Shown here: positions 33,101-40,345 of the stretch, piece after piece
How positions within the stretch are numbered: the stretch's first letter is position 1
Layout of the letters: the number at the start of each line of letters is the position of its first letter
Virus record (IMG/VR): IMGVR_UViG_3300025306_000003
Span: 1 to 64,000 of that record
Source: a virus
DNA: 64,000 bases
Reading direction: 5' to 3' (one strand)
The notes under the pieces: model-generated
Database searches by the model: none
What the model was told of the DNA's origin: nothing
Seen by the model: only the letters and a program-made list of their open reading frames with translations
Position numbers and translations under genes: made by a program

Positions 33101-33697
33101 GGGGACGGGCTTGGTCAGAAGCTCTTGTGCCAACTGCAAATCGGAAATGAACTGATCAATTACAGTCGGGTCAAAGTTCCTGACACGCATCACGTAACTG
33201 GGATGCCAAGTCGGCACAACAAAAATCGATTTGTTTCTGTACCTAAAAATCGTTCCACGCATCTTGGCAATACCATCGCGATTAAGCAACGCCATACACG
33301 GCGTGTTGCCCAATGCGACGATGACCTTAGGCTGACACTTCGAGATTGTTTCCTCCAAGTATTTTGAGCAACAGTAAACTTCCTGATCGGTAGGCGCTCT
33401 ATTTGCCTTTCCAAGAGTCGGCCGACACTTCGCGGCATTCGCAATCGACACCTGAAGCGGATCAATGCCAACAGCACGCATTGCAAGCCGCAACGTCTGT
33501 CCAGCTTTACCGATGAAAGGGACTCCCTGTGCAACTTCGTCCTCTCCAGGGGCTTCGCCGACGAAGAGCAATCCACCAGCACCAATATTTGGGAGGTATG
33601 GTCGAACTTGCCCCTCAAAATTCGCAGTTCTGTTGATATTTAGTGGACAAACATCGCAGCCCCTGAAGTTGGGATCGAACGCGCTCTTTTTTGCCAT
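30152..33697 (-). CDS. DNA polymerase I (family A) with N-terminal uracil-DNA-glycosylase domain and intein
   Basis: The 1181-codon frame encodes, in order: (1) a family 4-type UDG domain (1-195): CDVC, GEAPGEDEVAQG, CRPTLGK, YCC, WHPSYV; (2) a 3'-5' exonuclease (about 220-400): AIDVEGE, GQNFNGYD, YNGLDA; (3) the polymerase domain with motif A KFDSSQIEMR (Asp946), motif B RTVAKSVNFGTAYG and motif C EQHDAVYLE (Asp1123). A 363-residue intein interrupts the TGR motif (551-913); after splicing 818 residues remain. UDG-polymerase fusion has precedent in phage SPO1. Phe1005 in motif B matches bacterial Pol I. Confidence 0.92.
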   Translation of the reverse strand: MAKKSAFDPNFRGCDVCPLNINRTANFEGQVRPYLPNIGAGGLLFVGEAPGEDEVAQGVPFIGKAGQTLRLAMRAVGIDPLQVSIANAAKCRPTLGKANRAPTDQEVYCCSKYLEETISKCQPKVIVALGNTPCMALLNRDGIAKMRGTIFRYRNKSIFVVPTWHPSYVMRVRNFDPTVIDQFISDLQLAQELLTKPVPKNPKVFVARSEHEALTLLGWVKGETAIDVEGEGAKILSIAMTFDDDYKALVVPRRLITAKVYAKFQQILADSKIAKVGQNFNGYDRGMLEGVFVCDVENYAWDTMYGSYLWDERRGIHDLDMVAARFAKMGGYDYEFVEYRRKLQGYKRESNAMYSEFMSHLSSVPEDLLCKYNGLDACVTHIAADQQRTHLTEDQQRLGRLYAFVSRAYEAMEKNGIGFDMPYSKKLSKDLEKRIRHLERRVRLAVGDPSINVNSGPQMGAALFDRLKLHKKLPREGIQEIGNMKTPTGRWSVSDPVITILNKYVKNPVLEAFSDFKDLSKDKGTFVDGIWEIVGADDRARAPLFLHGTDCVSADTLIWTSEGLAFADVLCDHKEGFVSRRIGILSPDGPRNTSYTYVARRRTTLNLTFGCGLHLCCTPEHPLLTETGWKEAADLTSADYIQTGFGANFFPSVSTCSSEEAELLGMFLSDGHITNRENSGHYSLSISNRDIYVLKRVNAISQVLYARETSWDASNGSVHITGKDVTAKWLMDFPLNGAAEKHVPAWILGGDKSAMCAFVRGVSLDSSWCVVRNGKCLQYLIRFRSLDKFRLEIVQQVLWNLGVRCHFKRTEYKHPVRRTGNATAPYYYSLDVTGHSILRYLSEVGCLSQKQAGIAKVFRAKIPHTRSWSEHNFRKDGLYVKLMHREPGPVIPVYDLTVPVTHGFVANAVMNHNTGRASYRLHNIKKKKELLDQFVAAPGHVLVKFDSSQIEMRVLAEMSEDKALLQIFIDDADFHEETRQFLFGEKPDDAELADWQRTVAKSVNFGTAYGLDADGLYDQLCRKISNFSMSPQEVADFHRRYYQRFPQLLKWQRGMIAFAKKHGYVENLFGRRRHLNVIDKHGANQAINTPIQSSAHDVLLVQIAMLLEAYPTHHYKFIMEQHDAVYLEIPKKYLKKEMAFVQNIMNNPDTLKWLGKKLKVPIKADMKYGIALGSLEKEEAV
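30959..32047 (-). mobile_element. Intein inside the DNA polymerase gene, with homing-endonuclease-like core
   Basis: The 363-residue insert begins with Cys551 (CVSADTLIWTSEGL, splicing block A) and contains a block B-like CTPEHPLLT. It has a LAGLIDADG-like stretch (ELLGMFLSDGHIT) and ends GFVANAVMNHN before Thr914 of the host protein. It splits the family-A motif HGTD|TGRASYR, one of the most conserved polymerase positions. The N-terminal Cys, the penultimate His, the final Asn and a +1 Thr are all present, so it should splice. Only one clear LAGLIDADG-like motif is seen, so nuclease activity is uncertain. Confidence 0.88.
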
Positions 33698-33736
33698 GCT
33701 AACCCCTATACTTTCTCAAAACAAGTCTTTAATTGT

Positions 33737-33799
33737 CCCCGCCACGCTACTATCCGCTCACCGGATGTCCTCCGAGTTTGAGCGGCAAACGTGGCGGGG
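33737..33799 (-). other. Nested stable stem-loop upstream of the polymerase gene
   Basis: CCCCGCCACG (33737-33746) pairs perfectly with CGTGGCGGGG (33790-33799). Inside, CCGCTCA and TGAGCGG form a second perfect 7-bp stem. There is no T-tract. It lies between a tRNA-like element and the polymerase ribosome site and probably acts as an RNA structure (processing, stability or translation control). Confidence 0.65.
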
Positions 33800-33802
33800 T
33801 TT

Positions 33803-33909
33803 CGTGGACGACTGCGGAATCGAACCGGCACATCCTTAGTAGAAGGGGTCACGTGTTGGGAAAGCACTGGCCTTGTCAGCCCAAACCGCACTATCCGACT
33901 GCGGCCCAC
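33803..33909 (-). tRNA. tRNA-like element (atypical; may not be a functional tRNA)
   Basis: The minus strand shows: a GTGGGC/GTCCAC acceptor-type pairing; a D-arm-like CGCA-GTCGGATAG-TGCG; several mini-hairpins, including GGC-TGACAAG-GCC and CCTT-CTACT-AAGG; and a T-arm-like CGG-TTCGATT-CCG. One extra arm and imperfect acceptor pairing mean no standard cloverleaf fits. An anticodon cannot be called with confidence. No CCA is encoded. Confidence 0.4.
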
Positions 33910-33931
33910 CCCTGTCGCCCACGAAGATCAA

Positions 33932-34360
33932 TTACAAATACTGAGCGTACTGCTCATCGTTTCTGCCGCCGATGTTGACAGTCTCGTCACAAGACAGCTC
34001 CAGCAACTTGAGTTGCCGAGTCGCGTAATCAAGTTTGTGAGTCAAAAAATCAAGCTTGTTCTTGAACTCCTGCGCCGTACGGTCGCGCCTGAATTCGTGT
34101 GGAACCTCATCTTCAGGAATCTGAGTCTCCACACGCACGGAAAACAAACCACCACCTTGATGCATGACCTCGACATTCTTGACACACAACGCGGTATCTG
34201 CGAGCATTGCAGTCGCAAACGCAACGAGGTCCACCGGAGATGTCTGAGAAGACAAACCGCTATATGCATCACTCTGTGCCCTCACCTCAGCAAACGTGGC
34301 TTGGCACTTCTCGATGTACTCTTTGACTTTCCCGATTAAGACTTCGCGTTTTACTTTCAT
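33932..34360 (-). CDS. Hypothetical helical protein
   Basis: A 142-residue product (MKVKREVLIGKVKEYIEKCQ...), mostly helical. AAAAGGAG precedes ATG 34360. No family recognised. It lies between an HNH gene and the tRNA-like element. Confidence 0.65.
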   Translation of the reverse strand: MKVKREVLIGKVKEYIEKCQATFAEVRAQSDAYSGLSSQTSPVDLVAFATAMLADTALCVKNVEVMHQGGGLFSVRVETQIPEDEVPHEFRRDRTAQEFKNKLDFLTHKLDYATRQLKLLELSCDETVNIGGRNDEQYAQYL

Positions 34361-34426
34361 TTGGAATCTCCTTTTTTGAATTCACAAGTTATATACACAC
34401 CAAGACTTTTTCGCCGTGCAGGACTC

Positions 34427-34963
34427 CTACTCCGTACCAACGAATTTCCACCTTCGAAACGTAATAATATTATGAATCGCCGAACAACAAACACCAAATT
34501 TACGAGAAAGAGATTTTAGTGTCTCGCCTCCCGAAGAATACAATTTACGAATTTGTATCACCTTGAAAGATGTTAACTTTGCATAGTGATGTAATTCCCC
34601 CGAAGGAGCGTTGCGCCGATTTTTATTGATACAATCTTGATTGTTAATTGCGAAGGTGCCTAGAAATAAATGTTTTGGATTCACACAAAGCGGAATATCA
34701 CACTTATGAAGCACACAAAGCCCTTTTGGGATTTTGCCGTTGTGAAGCACCCAAGAAACTCTGTGTGCACGAGTTGGTTTGCCAAATTGACCTCCGCTAA
34801 AGATGTTGCCATACCCCGATTTGAAAGTCCCCGCAGTCCACAGCCAACAACGAGTTCCCAAAATAGGATGGATGGGGCCGTGCTTATTGACTTTTTTCCA
34901 AAAACGAACACCCACAGGAACTGGTGGGCGTCCGCGTCTTGAGATACAATTTTGAGCAACCAT
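34427..34963 (-). CDS. HNH homing endonuclease (free-standing)
   Basis: The 178-residue product is a typical phage HNH enzyme: CWLWTAG, GYGNIF, AHRVSWVLHNGKIPKGL, VLHKCDIPLCVNPKHLFLGT. A C-terminal helix-turn-helix region (SLSRKFGVCCSAIHNII) probably gives sequence specificity. Such enzymes cut an unoccupied allele and copy their gene into it. It is AT-richer than neighbours and not inside a split gene as far as I see. Confidence 0.85.
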   Translation of the reverse strand: MVAQNCISRRGRPPVPVGVRFWKKVNKHGPIHPILGTRCWLWTAGTFKSGYGNIFSGGQFGKPTRAHRVSWVLHNGKIPKGLCVLHKCDIPLCVNPKHLFLGTFAINNQDCINKNRRNAPSGELHHYAKLTSFKVIQIRKLYSSGGETLKSLSRKFGVCCSAIHNIITFRRWKFVGTE

Positions 34964-35038
34964 GCAGTCCTCAAAAAGAATGGCACGGCCCGTTCGGGAC
35001 GTTCTTGCCCGACCGAACCATATGCCTGTTTGGAATTA

Positions 35039-35440
35039 TTAAACGAGGGTTGAAACTTCTTTTCGACGGCCCCTAGCGCGGAGCTTGAACTTTTCGCCAT
35101 CAATTACATCGTAAACGGTAAAATCCCCATCCTCACGCCTGACAAGGAGCAAGTTTGGGAATGCTCCCGTCCTACCGAAAAGTTCAATCACCAAAAGAAT
35201 ACTGGGGTCGGTCAGCCCTGGCGTGAGAATGTAAACTGCACAACGCTCTAACAACGCCTTCCCATCAAGCTGGCGCTCAACAGCATCCACGGTCGCAACA
35301 ATCTGGCGCTCCATGGGAGCACTGAAATCAATTCGAAGTCTTTGATGCACGTACAAAAAATTTTCGCCAAACTTTTCTTTTAGAAAGGCCGTTGATTGTT
35401 CGCTGGGAATATGTCCAAAGTTCAAAACCAAATTTTGCAT
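35039..35440 (-). CDS. Csx15-like protein, candidate ring nuclease/type III anti-CRISPR
   Basis: The 133-residue product shows the layout I associate with CRISPR-accessory Csx15 proteins: an N-terminal LNFGHIPSEQS, a middle AVYILTPGLTDPS, the block LLVIELFGRTGAFPNLLLVR and a final D-x-I-DGE...ARGRRKE. Csx15 belongs to type III CRISPR cyclic-oligoadenylate signalling and has been reported as a ring nuclease. In a phage such a protein could degrade or sequester the alarm molecule and block type III immunity. AGGAGGTGAT precedes ATG 35440. Assignment is by eye only. Confidence 0.5.
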   Translation of the reverse strand: MQNLVLNFGHIPSEQSTAFLKEKFGENFLYVHQRLRIDFSAPMERQIVATVDAVERQLDGKALLERCAVYILTPGLTDPSILLVIELFGRTGAFPNLLLVRREDGDFTVYDVIDGEKFKLRARGRRKEVSTLV

Positions 35441-35452
35441 ATCACCTCCTCA

Positions 35453-35504
35453 AAAGGGGATTCTAGTTGGTCAAGGTACTGCATGCAACCAATTCGAACC
35501 CCTT
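35453..35504 (-). terminator. Extended stem-loop after the VWA gene
   Basis: On the minus strand AAGGGG-TTC...TTGGT pairs with ACCAA...GAAT-CCCCTT, followed by TTTTG. It overlaps the VWA stop codon and ends 13 nt before the Csx15-like start, so it may terminate the MoxR-VWA transcript or control the next gene. Confidence 0.55.
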
Positions 35505-37119
35505 ATATTGAGAAGAGATTGCTGAGAATGGTATCCTCTTTGTCTCCAGGAACGTGCATGACTTTGCCGAGCTTGCTCAATTCCTGTACACCATACGCCT
35601 CCTCATCTAAAGAATCACCGATGAACACAGGGAACACATCAAACTTCAAACGCTCCCTCTCGTTATTGAAATGCGCAAGCACAGGACCAGAAATTTGGCA
35701 GTCCCCATCCGAAATGAAAATGCAATCAGAGTCTTTTTGATTCTCCAGGTGCGAGAGATATTCCCGCAACGGCGGATCAAAGCTTGTGCCCCCACCTGTG
35801 AAAGCCCCAAAAAAGATCTCCAAGTCTTTCACAGTTGGAGTCGTGCCTTTAGGAACGATCAGCTTTTTGCCGACCACGTAATCAAACAACACTGCCACGT
35901 AATCGCGCTTCTGCTTAACTGCGATGGACAACAACGCAATACCGACCGCCTTGGCCCACTGCTCACGGGAATACACATTTGAATTCAATGTGGGATTGCC
36001 CTCTGCATCCGTCGAATAGGACTCCTCGCCATTCGGGCACACCATTCCTGTCATAGAACCTGAGCTGTCTAACGCGACGAAGACTGGCCCCTGACCCTTT
36101 GAGTCGGTGCCTCTCAATTCATATTGAGTGAGCTTTGCGTCAAGAAAATCCTTGTAGAAAATGTCCTCCAAATCAGGGTCTTCCAGTTTGATAAACTCTT
36201 CGGGAACCACGTCTGCCAGAATATTTCCCAGCTCGATCCCCTCAACTTCAGTGCGAATGTATTCGACTTTCTCCGACTGCTTACGCTCTGCAATCGCGAT
36301 CATCCTGCCAGCCAACCGCGCCAACTTGTGAAGATCAGGCATACTGTGAACCTTGTGCGCCAACTTCATACGCTCTTGCAAGCTAACCTTTGTTTCCGTT
36401 CCAACACCTGTGCCCCACCCGAATGCTTCGGATAATTCCTGGTTGGCATCCACCTCCTCTTGAGCCTTCTGCAACTCCTTTCGAACGATCCTGCGGATCT
36501 TGCCAGCGTTGTTTTTGAGCGACTTTTGCAATTTCTTTTGTGCGACTTGCTTATCTTTGACCTTCTTCTCGGCCTCAGGCACGTCTGCAGGATCACCTTT
36601 ATCGAGCAAATCGTCCAAGTCTTTCTGAATTGAATCGACTTTGTTTTGCCCATCGCGCACTTCTTTTGGCAGCTTCTTAAAGGCTTCTTCCACAGCGATC
36701 AATGCACCAACAGCGTTGATCTCATCGCCTCTGGAAAACGCCCTGAGGTGTTGATACTCAGGAAGGCCCATGACTGATTCGATCACCTGCGCGTTGGCGC
36801 TACGCGCTTCAGGAACTTCATCAAGTATTTTCGGAGCATACTTGTAGAAGATCCCGAAGCCGTCTGTCATAAGATCCCGAAATGGCTGAGACTGCTTCCC
36901 CATCTGCGCCATCATATGTGGATGCATTTTGACAAGGGACGAAAACAATTCCTTATCCATTGTATCCACATTGGTAGTGTACTTCGCGACACCCTCTCGG
37001 GCGTCCGTTCCAATCGGCACACCATCCTCGTCCACAAGTTCCTGCTCAGGGTCGTTCTGAGCAAGAACCTGTTTCGGAGTCGGCGGGACCGGAGCAATCA
37101 TCCGTCTGCGTCTTCGCAT
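35503..37119 (-). CDS. VWA-domain protein, partner of the MoxR ATPase
   Basis: The 538-residue product has a long helical, charged N-terminal part and a C-terminal von Willebrand A domain with a complete MIDAS: VALDSSGSM (Asp351 start), GGGTSFDPP and FISDGDCQ. MoxR/VWA pairs (RavA-ViaA type) act as metal- or cofactor-inserting chaperones in bacteria. It lies directly downstream of the split MoxR gene (12-nt gap), so the two act together. A phage role in virion assembly or host takeover is inference. Confidence 0.85.
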   Translation of the reverse strand: MRRRRRMIAPVPPTPKQVLAQNDPEQELVDEDGVPIGTDAREGVAKYTTNVDTMDKELFSSLVKMHPHMMAQMGKQSQPFRDLMTDGFGIFYKYAPKILDEVPEARSANAQVIESVMGLPEYQHLRAFSRGDEINAVGALIAVEEAFKKLPKEVRDGQNKVDSIQKDLDDLLDKGDPADVPEAEKKVKDKQVAQKKLQKSLKNNAGKIRRIVRKELQKAQEEVDANQELSEAFGWGTGVGTETKVSLQERMKLAHKVHSMPDLHKLARLAGRMIAIAERKQSEKVEYIRTEVEGIELGNILADVVPEEFIKLEDPDLEDIFYKDFLDAKLTQYELRGTDSKGQGPVFVALDSSGSMTGMVCPNGEESYSTDAEGNPTLNSNVYSREQWAKAVGIALLSIAVKQKRDYVAVLFDYVVGKKLIVPKGTTPTVKDLEIFFGAFTGGGTSFDPPLREYLSHLENQKDSDCIFISDGDCQISGPVLAHFNNERERLKFDVFPVFIGDSLDEEAYGVQELSKLGKVMHVPGDKEDTILSNLFSI

Positions 37120-37131
37120 AAAACCCCCTAA

Positions 37132-37897
37132 CTAAAAGGAGAATCCAATACAGTCCTTAATAATATCACGTTGCATCTTGAGAAGTTGCGCCTGAATATC
37201 TTCGATCTTGCGATCTTTACGAAGCTTGCCAGCGTCCGCAATGAGCTTTTTCAGCTTCTCATTGCTTTCTATCCCCACGTCGGACTTTTTCGAGTCCATC
37301 GCGTTTTTATGGACCTCGGAAGCTTTGTCCAAAATATCCAGTGCGAGTTGAATGTCGGGCGAGACCATCTGCAAGATGATTCTGGACGAAACCTTGATGT
37401 CGGCAGGTTTCTCCCACAACACGTGCTGCAGAATCGAGAACTCCTCAGCAGTCACTTGATCCTTGCCATTCAAGAACGCTTCCGCCTGCAGGACTTTCTT
37501 ACTCTCACGCCAACGCCTAGGCGAAAACGTCAAACCTTCAGTTTTCAGCTTGCCACGAAGATCTCGGCACAAAGACGGCACCTGAGAAGCGTCTACAGCA
37601 TCGACTGCGACCCAAGCTTTTTCCAAGTCTTTCATTGGAATCATGCCAGGACAACCCTGGATCCTCACTGTGGTCATCATCTTTTCGAAGTTCGAATCGT
37701 CGATGATGTCACCTACCGGATACCTGAGAATCAGCCTATCGTACAACGCGGCCAACTCCTGAGACTCTGGCAGTTCATTCGACGCCGCGAACATAGACAC
37801 CAACGGGGTCTGCAAAATTTCATCGCCGTTGAAAAAGAGTCGCCGCTCGTCCAACAACGCCAATAACGAATTGAGTAAAGAACCTGTGGCTTTGAAA
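37132..37897 (-). CDS. MoxR-family AAA+ ATPase, exon 2 (C-terminal part)
   Basis: The open frame begins FKATGSLLNSLLALLDERRL and continues with TPLVSMFAASNELPE, the sensor I region of MoxR ATPases, then the helical lid. It has no ribosome site or good ATG of its own and starts in mid-motif. Joining it to exon 1 (38677-39071) across the intron gives a 386-residue protein in frame (395 + 766 nt), normal for MoxR. Without splicing, it could only be made from a TTG at 37863. Confidence 0.85.
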
Positions 37898-38676
37898 CCT
37901 TTGTGTTAGCTTACGTTCGCACGTAAGAGCAGACTATATCTTCATCTTGATTCTGGCTTTCTCTTGCCAACGGATACGGGCACAACATCGTACACATCGC
38001 CCATGACTTTCGTGCCTACGCTCTGTCGTGTTGCAAATAATACAAGCATCATAATGAAACGCCCACCGACCCGCATACTTACTTTTCAAAGCAGCACACA
38101 ATTCCTGTCGATGACGCAACAAATGACACCCACGACAAAACCCCATCAACCTCTCAGGCGAATGTCCAGGAGTCAAACCCAAAGATTCGTAAGATCTCCC
38201 ATCGCCATCCAGATGATGCACTACGGTAGCTTTCGCACCACAGTCAAAACATCTGCCCCAAGTCTTTTTGAAAATCTCAACTCGCAAAATTCCAAAATGC
38301 CGAAGTTCACGTTTGAGCTTTTCCTTTCGCCTGAAAGCCTTATCTAATCGCAGTACGGCATAACACTCCCGCGACCTTTCAATCAGGTGTTGACGGTGCT
38401 TCTGATAATACTTTTTGTAATAGTCGGGATCAGATGGTTTTCCGCCCATAGCGTTCTCCTTATGCTTTGAATAGCATAACAGAAAACACTAAGGATTTCA
38501 AGAGCAAGGCGTGTAGTCGTTGAGGGGCCAATCACGGCTTCCCTGCGGATTTTCTGCACCCAAACATTTTTACCGACATCCGGTGATAAGCCTCGGTAGT
38601 TTAGGATACTCAGACGTTCCCGCATACAGCCCTGTTACGTATCGCAAGTCACCCTGCGAGTGAGTCCGTAAAGTCA
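37898..38676 (-). mobile_element. Group I intron in the MoxR gene, encoding an HNH protein
   Basis: The 779-nt insertion has group I core elements on the minus strand: R-type CCTCAACGACTACACG (38508-38523) and S-type AAGATATAGTC (37932-37942), plus a Q-like AATCCGCAGGGAAGCC. Proposed splice sites are ...GATGAGTT|TGAC and ...CAAAGG|TTTCAAAG: exon 1 ends in T and the intron in G, as group I introns require. Splicing restores LDEFFKATGS, the expected MoxR sequence. The HNH frame sits between the R and S elements. Confidence 0.88.
37934..38449 (-). CDS. Intron-encoded HNH endonuclease
   Basis: A 171-residue basic protein with a Cys-containing HNH-type fold: WGRCFDCGAKATVVHHLDGD, followed by FCRGCHLLRHRQ and a second Cys cluster (CIICN...CVRCCAR). 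It lies in the loop before the intron S element and its stop overlaps that element. AAGGAG precedes ATG 38449. It should promote intron homing into intron-less MoxR genes. Confidence 0.8.
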   Translation of the reverse strand: MGGKPSDPDYYKKYYQKHRQHLIERSRECYAVLRLDKAFRRKEKLKRELRHFGILRVEIFKKTWGRCFDCGAKATVVHHLDGDGRSYESLGLTPGHSPERLMGFCRGCHLLRHRQELCAALKSKYAGRWAFHYDACIICNTTERRHESHGRCVRCCARIRWQEKARIKMKI

Positions 38677-39071
38677 AACTCATCCAAGAACGCAAAATGC
38701 ACAGAGGGGAACATGCCATCAATATTCCGACGATAGACATCCTTCTTGAGACCGGACAAGCGGATGGGACCAAAGAGATCTTCGGGTTTGGTGAACTTGT
38801 TCACAAGGTGCTCGAAGTACGCAGAGTCCGCGAACGTCTCACAGACCTTTTCAACCAACAGGGATTTGGTCACGCCCTTCGGGCCAATCTGAAAGTGGTG
38901 CTTCTGTGCCAGCACCGCAACCATCGCGCCGTGCAGGACTTCGGTGCGCTCCACAAACTGATCATCCAAAGCACTCACAGCAGCATTGAAATGCGTGTAC
39001 AGTTTGCCATTACCATTCGAAGACACATTGCGGACCTTGCGGACATGAGAGGAACTTTTTTTGCCTATCAT
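38677..39071 (-). CDS. MoxR-family AAA+ ATPase, exon 1 (N-terminal part)
   Basis: ATG 39071 follows AGGAGAG. Exon 1 encodes 131 residues with Walker A GPKGVTKS (63-70), the MoxR block FTKPEDLFGP and Walker B FAFLDE (126-131), and is then cut by the intron. Unspliced, translation would continue DFTDSLAG to a TGA at 38649, giving a truncated ATPase without sensor regions. See exon 2 at 37132-37897. Confidence 0.85.
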
Positions 39072-39116
39072 ATACTCTCCTAAGTTTAGGTTAAATGTTT
39101 CCAAGTCTTTTCTGGA

Positions 39117-39198
39117 GAGAGGTTCACGAAACCCCTTGAGTAAGGCACTCTAGGGTGTCGCCTTATTTAAGCGCCAAGCGCTGATTCGCGAACCTCTC
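39117..39198 (-). ncRNA. Structured RNA element with three-way junction
   Basis: A 14-bp helix with one mismatch (39117-39130 with 39185-39198) closes two internal hairpins, AGCGC-TTG-GCGCT and AAGGC...GCCTT. On the minus strand it lies between the 125-residue gene and the MoxR start and is followed by a copy of the AAGACTTGG repeat. There is no T-run, so it is more likely an mRNA leader structure or small RNA than a terminator. Confidence 0.6.
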
Positions 39199-39207
39199 AC
39201 AACTCAA

Positions 39208-39585
39208 TTACTGAACTCTGCTGCTTGCGGGTTTCGCCTGAGTAAGATCTTTCTTTGAGACCTTCCGACGGGATTTCTCAACAGTGACCCTATTACCCAA
39301 AGTCTCGAACACAAAAGAGGCATGCTTCACAAGCGCCTGTTCGACCAACTCATCCAAATTAGTCTCGTACCCATTCTGGGACATCGACCGCAGTGCATCT
39401 TGCATAAGCAACGCCCCACAAGACGCCAAGCACAGAGTGTACATGATACCGTCCATAAACTTCCGATCACTATCGGAGAGAGGCTGCAACGCTTCCTTAC
39501 ACGCATCCGCCAAGTTCGACAACTGCTGCCTATCGGCACCGTTAAGATGCGGAATAAGCAACAACATAATATCATCCAGCTTCAT
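39208..39585 (-). CDS. Hypothetical helical protein
   Basis: A 125-residue product (MKLDDIMLLLIPHLNGADRQ...) with a Lys/Arg-rich tail. GGGGGAGG precedes ATG 39585, chosen over a longer frame from 39630. No family recognised. Confidence 0.65.
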   Translation of the reverse strand: MKLDDIMLLLIPHLNGADRQQLSNLADACKEALQPLSDSDRKFMDGIMYTLCLASCGALLMQDALRSMSQNGYETNLDELVEQALVKHASFVFETLGNRVTVEKSRRKVSKKDLTQAKPASSRVQ

Positions 39586-39586
39586 A

Positions 39587-39952
39587 CTACCTCCCCCGCA
39601 GCTTTGGGTTGACCTTCGTATAACCGCCATCGTAGCACTCGCCTTCGAGAATCTCCACCAAGTCTTTCAAACTGGTTTGCACGTTCTCGATTTGATCCAG
39701 AACATCTTCGACCGTTTGCTCTTCGTTGCGATAGCCCAAGATGGTATTGAGCGTTCTGCTAAGACAGGACACCGTAGCACTCAACGTGGTTTCTTCACTA
39801 GACGAAGCCCACGTGCTCCCGTCAGGGTAGACGGCCGCTGAAGTTTTCCTCCTGCTGATGCCAGGCTTTTTGGCTTTGATAAAGTTCTTTTTCGAAGCGG
39901 TAGCACCTTTTTTGACAACCGCTTTTTTGATTGGGTGTCTTTTGACGAGCAT
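39587..39952 (-). CDS. Hypothetical protein with basic N-terminus
   Basis: A 121-residue product. The first 45 residues are Lys/Arg-rich (MLVKRHPIKKAVVKKGATAS) and the rest is acidic and helical. AAGGAGATC precedes ATG 39952. It overlaps the preceding gene's frame for 172 nt, so one of the two has an atypical extent. Confidence 0.65.
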   Translation of the reverse strand: MLVKRHPIKKAVVKKGATASKKNFIKAKKPGISRRKTSAAVYPDGSTWASSSEETTLSATVSCLSRTLNTILGYRNEEQTVEDVLDQIENVQTSLKDLVEILEGECYDGGYTKVNPKLRGR

Positions 39953-40281
39953 GATTTGATCTCCTTTTTGAAGAGAAGTTTGTAACCGAAGTTTCTGACT
40001 GCCCATGCGGTCAGCATGGACTTGCTTTCCTGAATGATGATATCGTTGACCATCGTGGAACGATTCCCCTTTCCCCGTTTGAGATTCTCGGGCCAAGAGT
40101 CTATGACGCGAGAGTTATCCTGCCAGTTACCCCCAAGGTGATTGGTTGCCGCAAAAGCCTCTTCGATGGTCTCAGCCTTAACCTCAGCAACCAACACATA
40201 CGGCACCCAGGGATCAAAATTCTGCTCCAAAAACCTGAAGTCTTTTACAAGCTTCTGGTGAAGCACTAACCAAATTGCCAT
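39781..40281 (-). CDS. Hypothetical protein (long 3' overlap with next gene)
   Basis: The 166-residue frame starts MAIWLVLHQKLVKDFRFLEQ after a GGAGG site that belongs to a repeat copy. The first 110 residues look natural; the last 57, which overlap the next gene, are low-complexity Ser/Lys-rich and may be dispensable or reflect a recent frame extension. No family recognised. Confidence 0.6.
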   Translation of the reverse strand: MAIWLVLHQKLVKDFRFLEQNFDPWVPYVLVAEVKAETIEEAFAATNHLGGNWQDNSRVIDSWPENLKRGKGNRSTMVNDIIIQESKSMLTAWAVRNFGYKLLFKKEIKSCSSKDTQSKKRLSKKVLPLRKRTLSKPKSLASAGGKLQRPSTLTGARGLRLVKKPR

Positions 40282-40345
40282 ACCAACCTCCAAGTCTTCT
40301 GTGGCCCCCTCGTCGTGAGGGGGCCGATGGATTGAATTGAAACCT

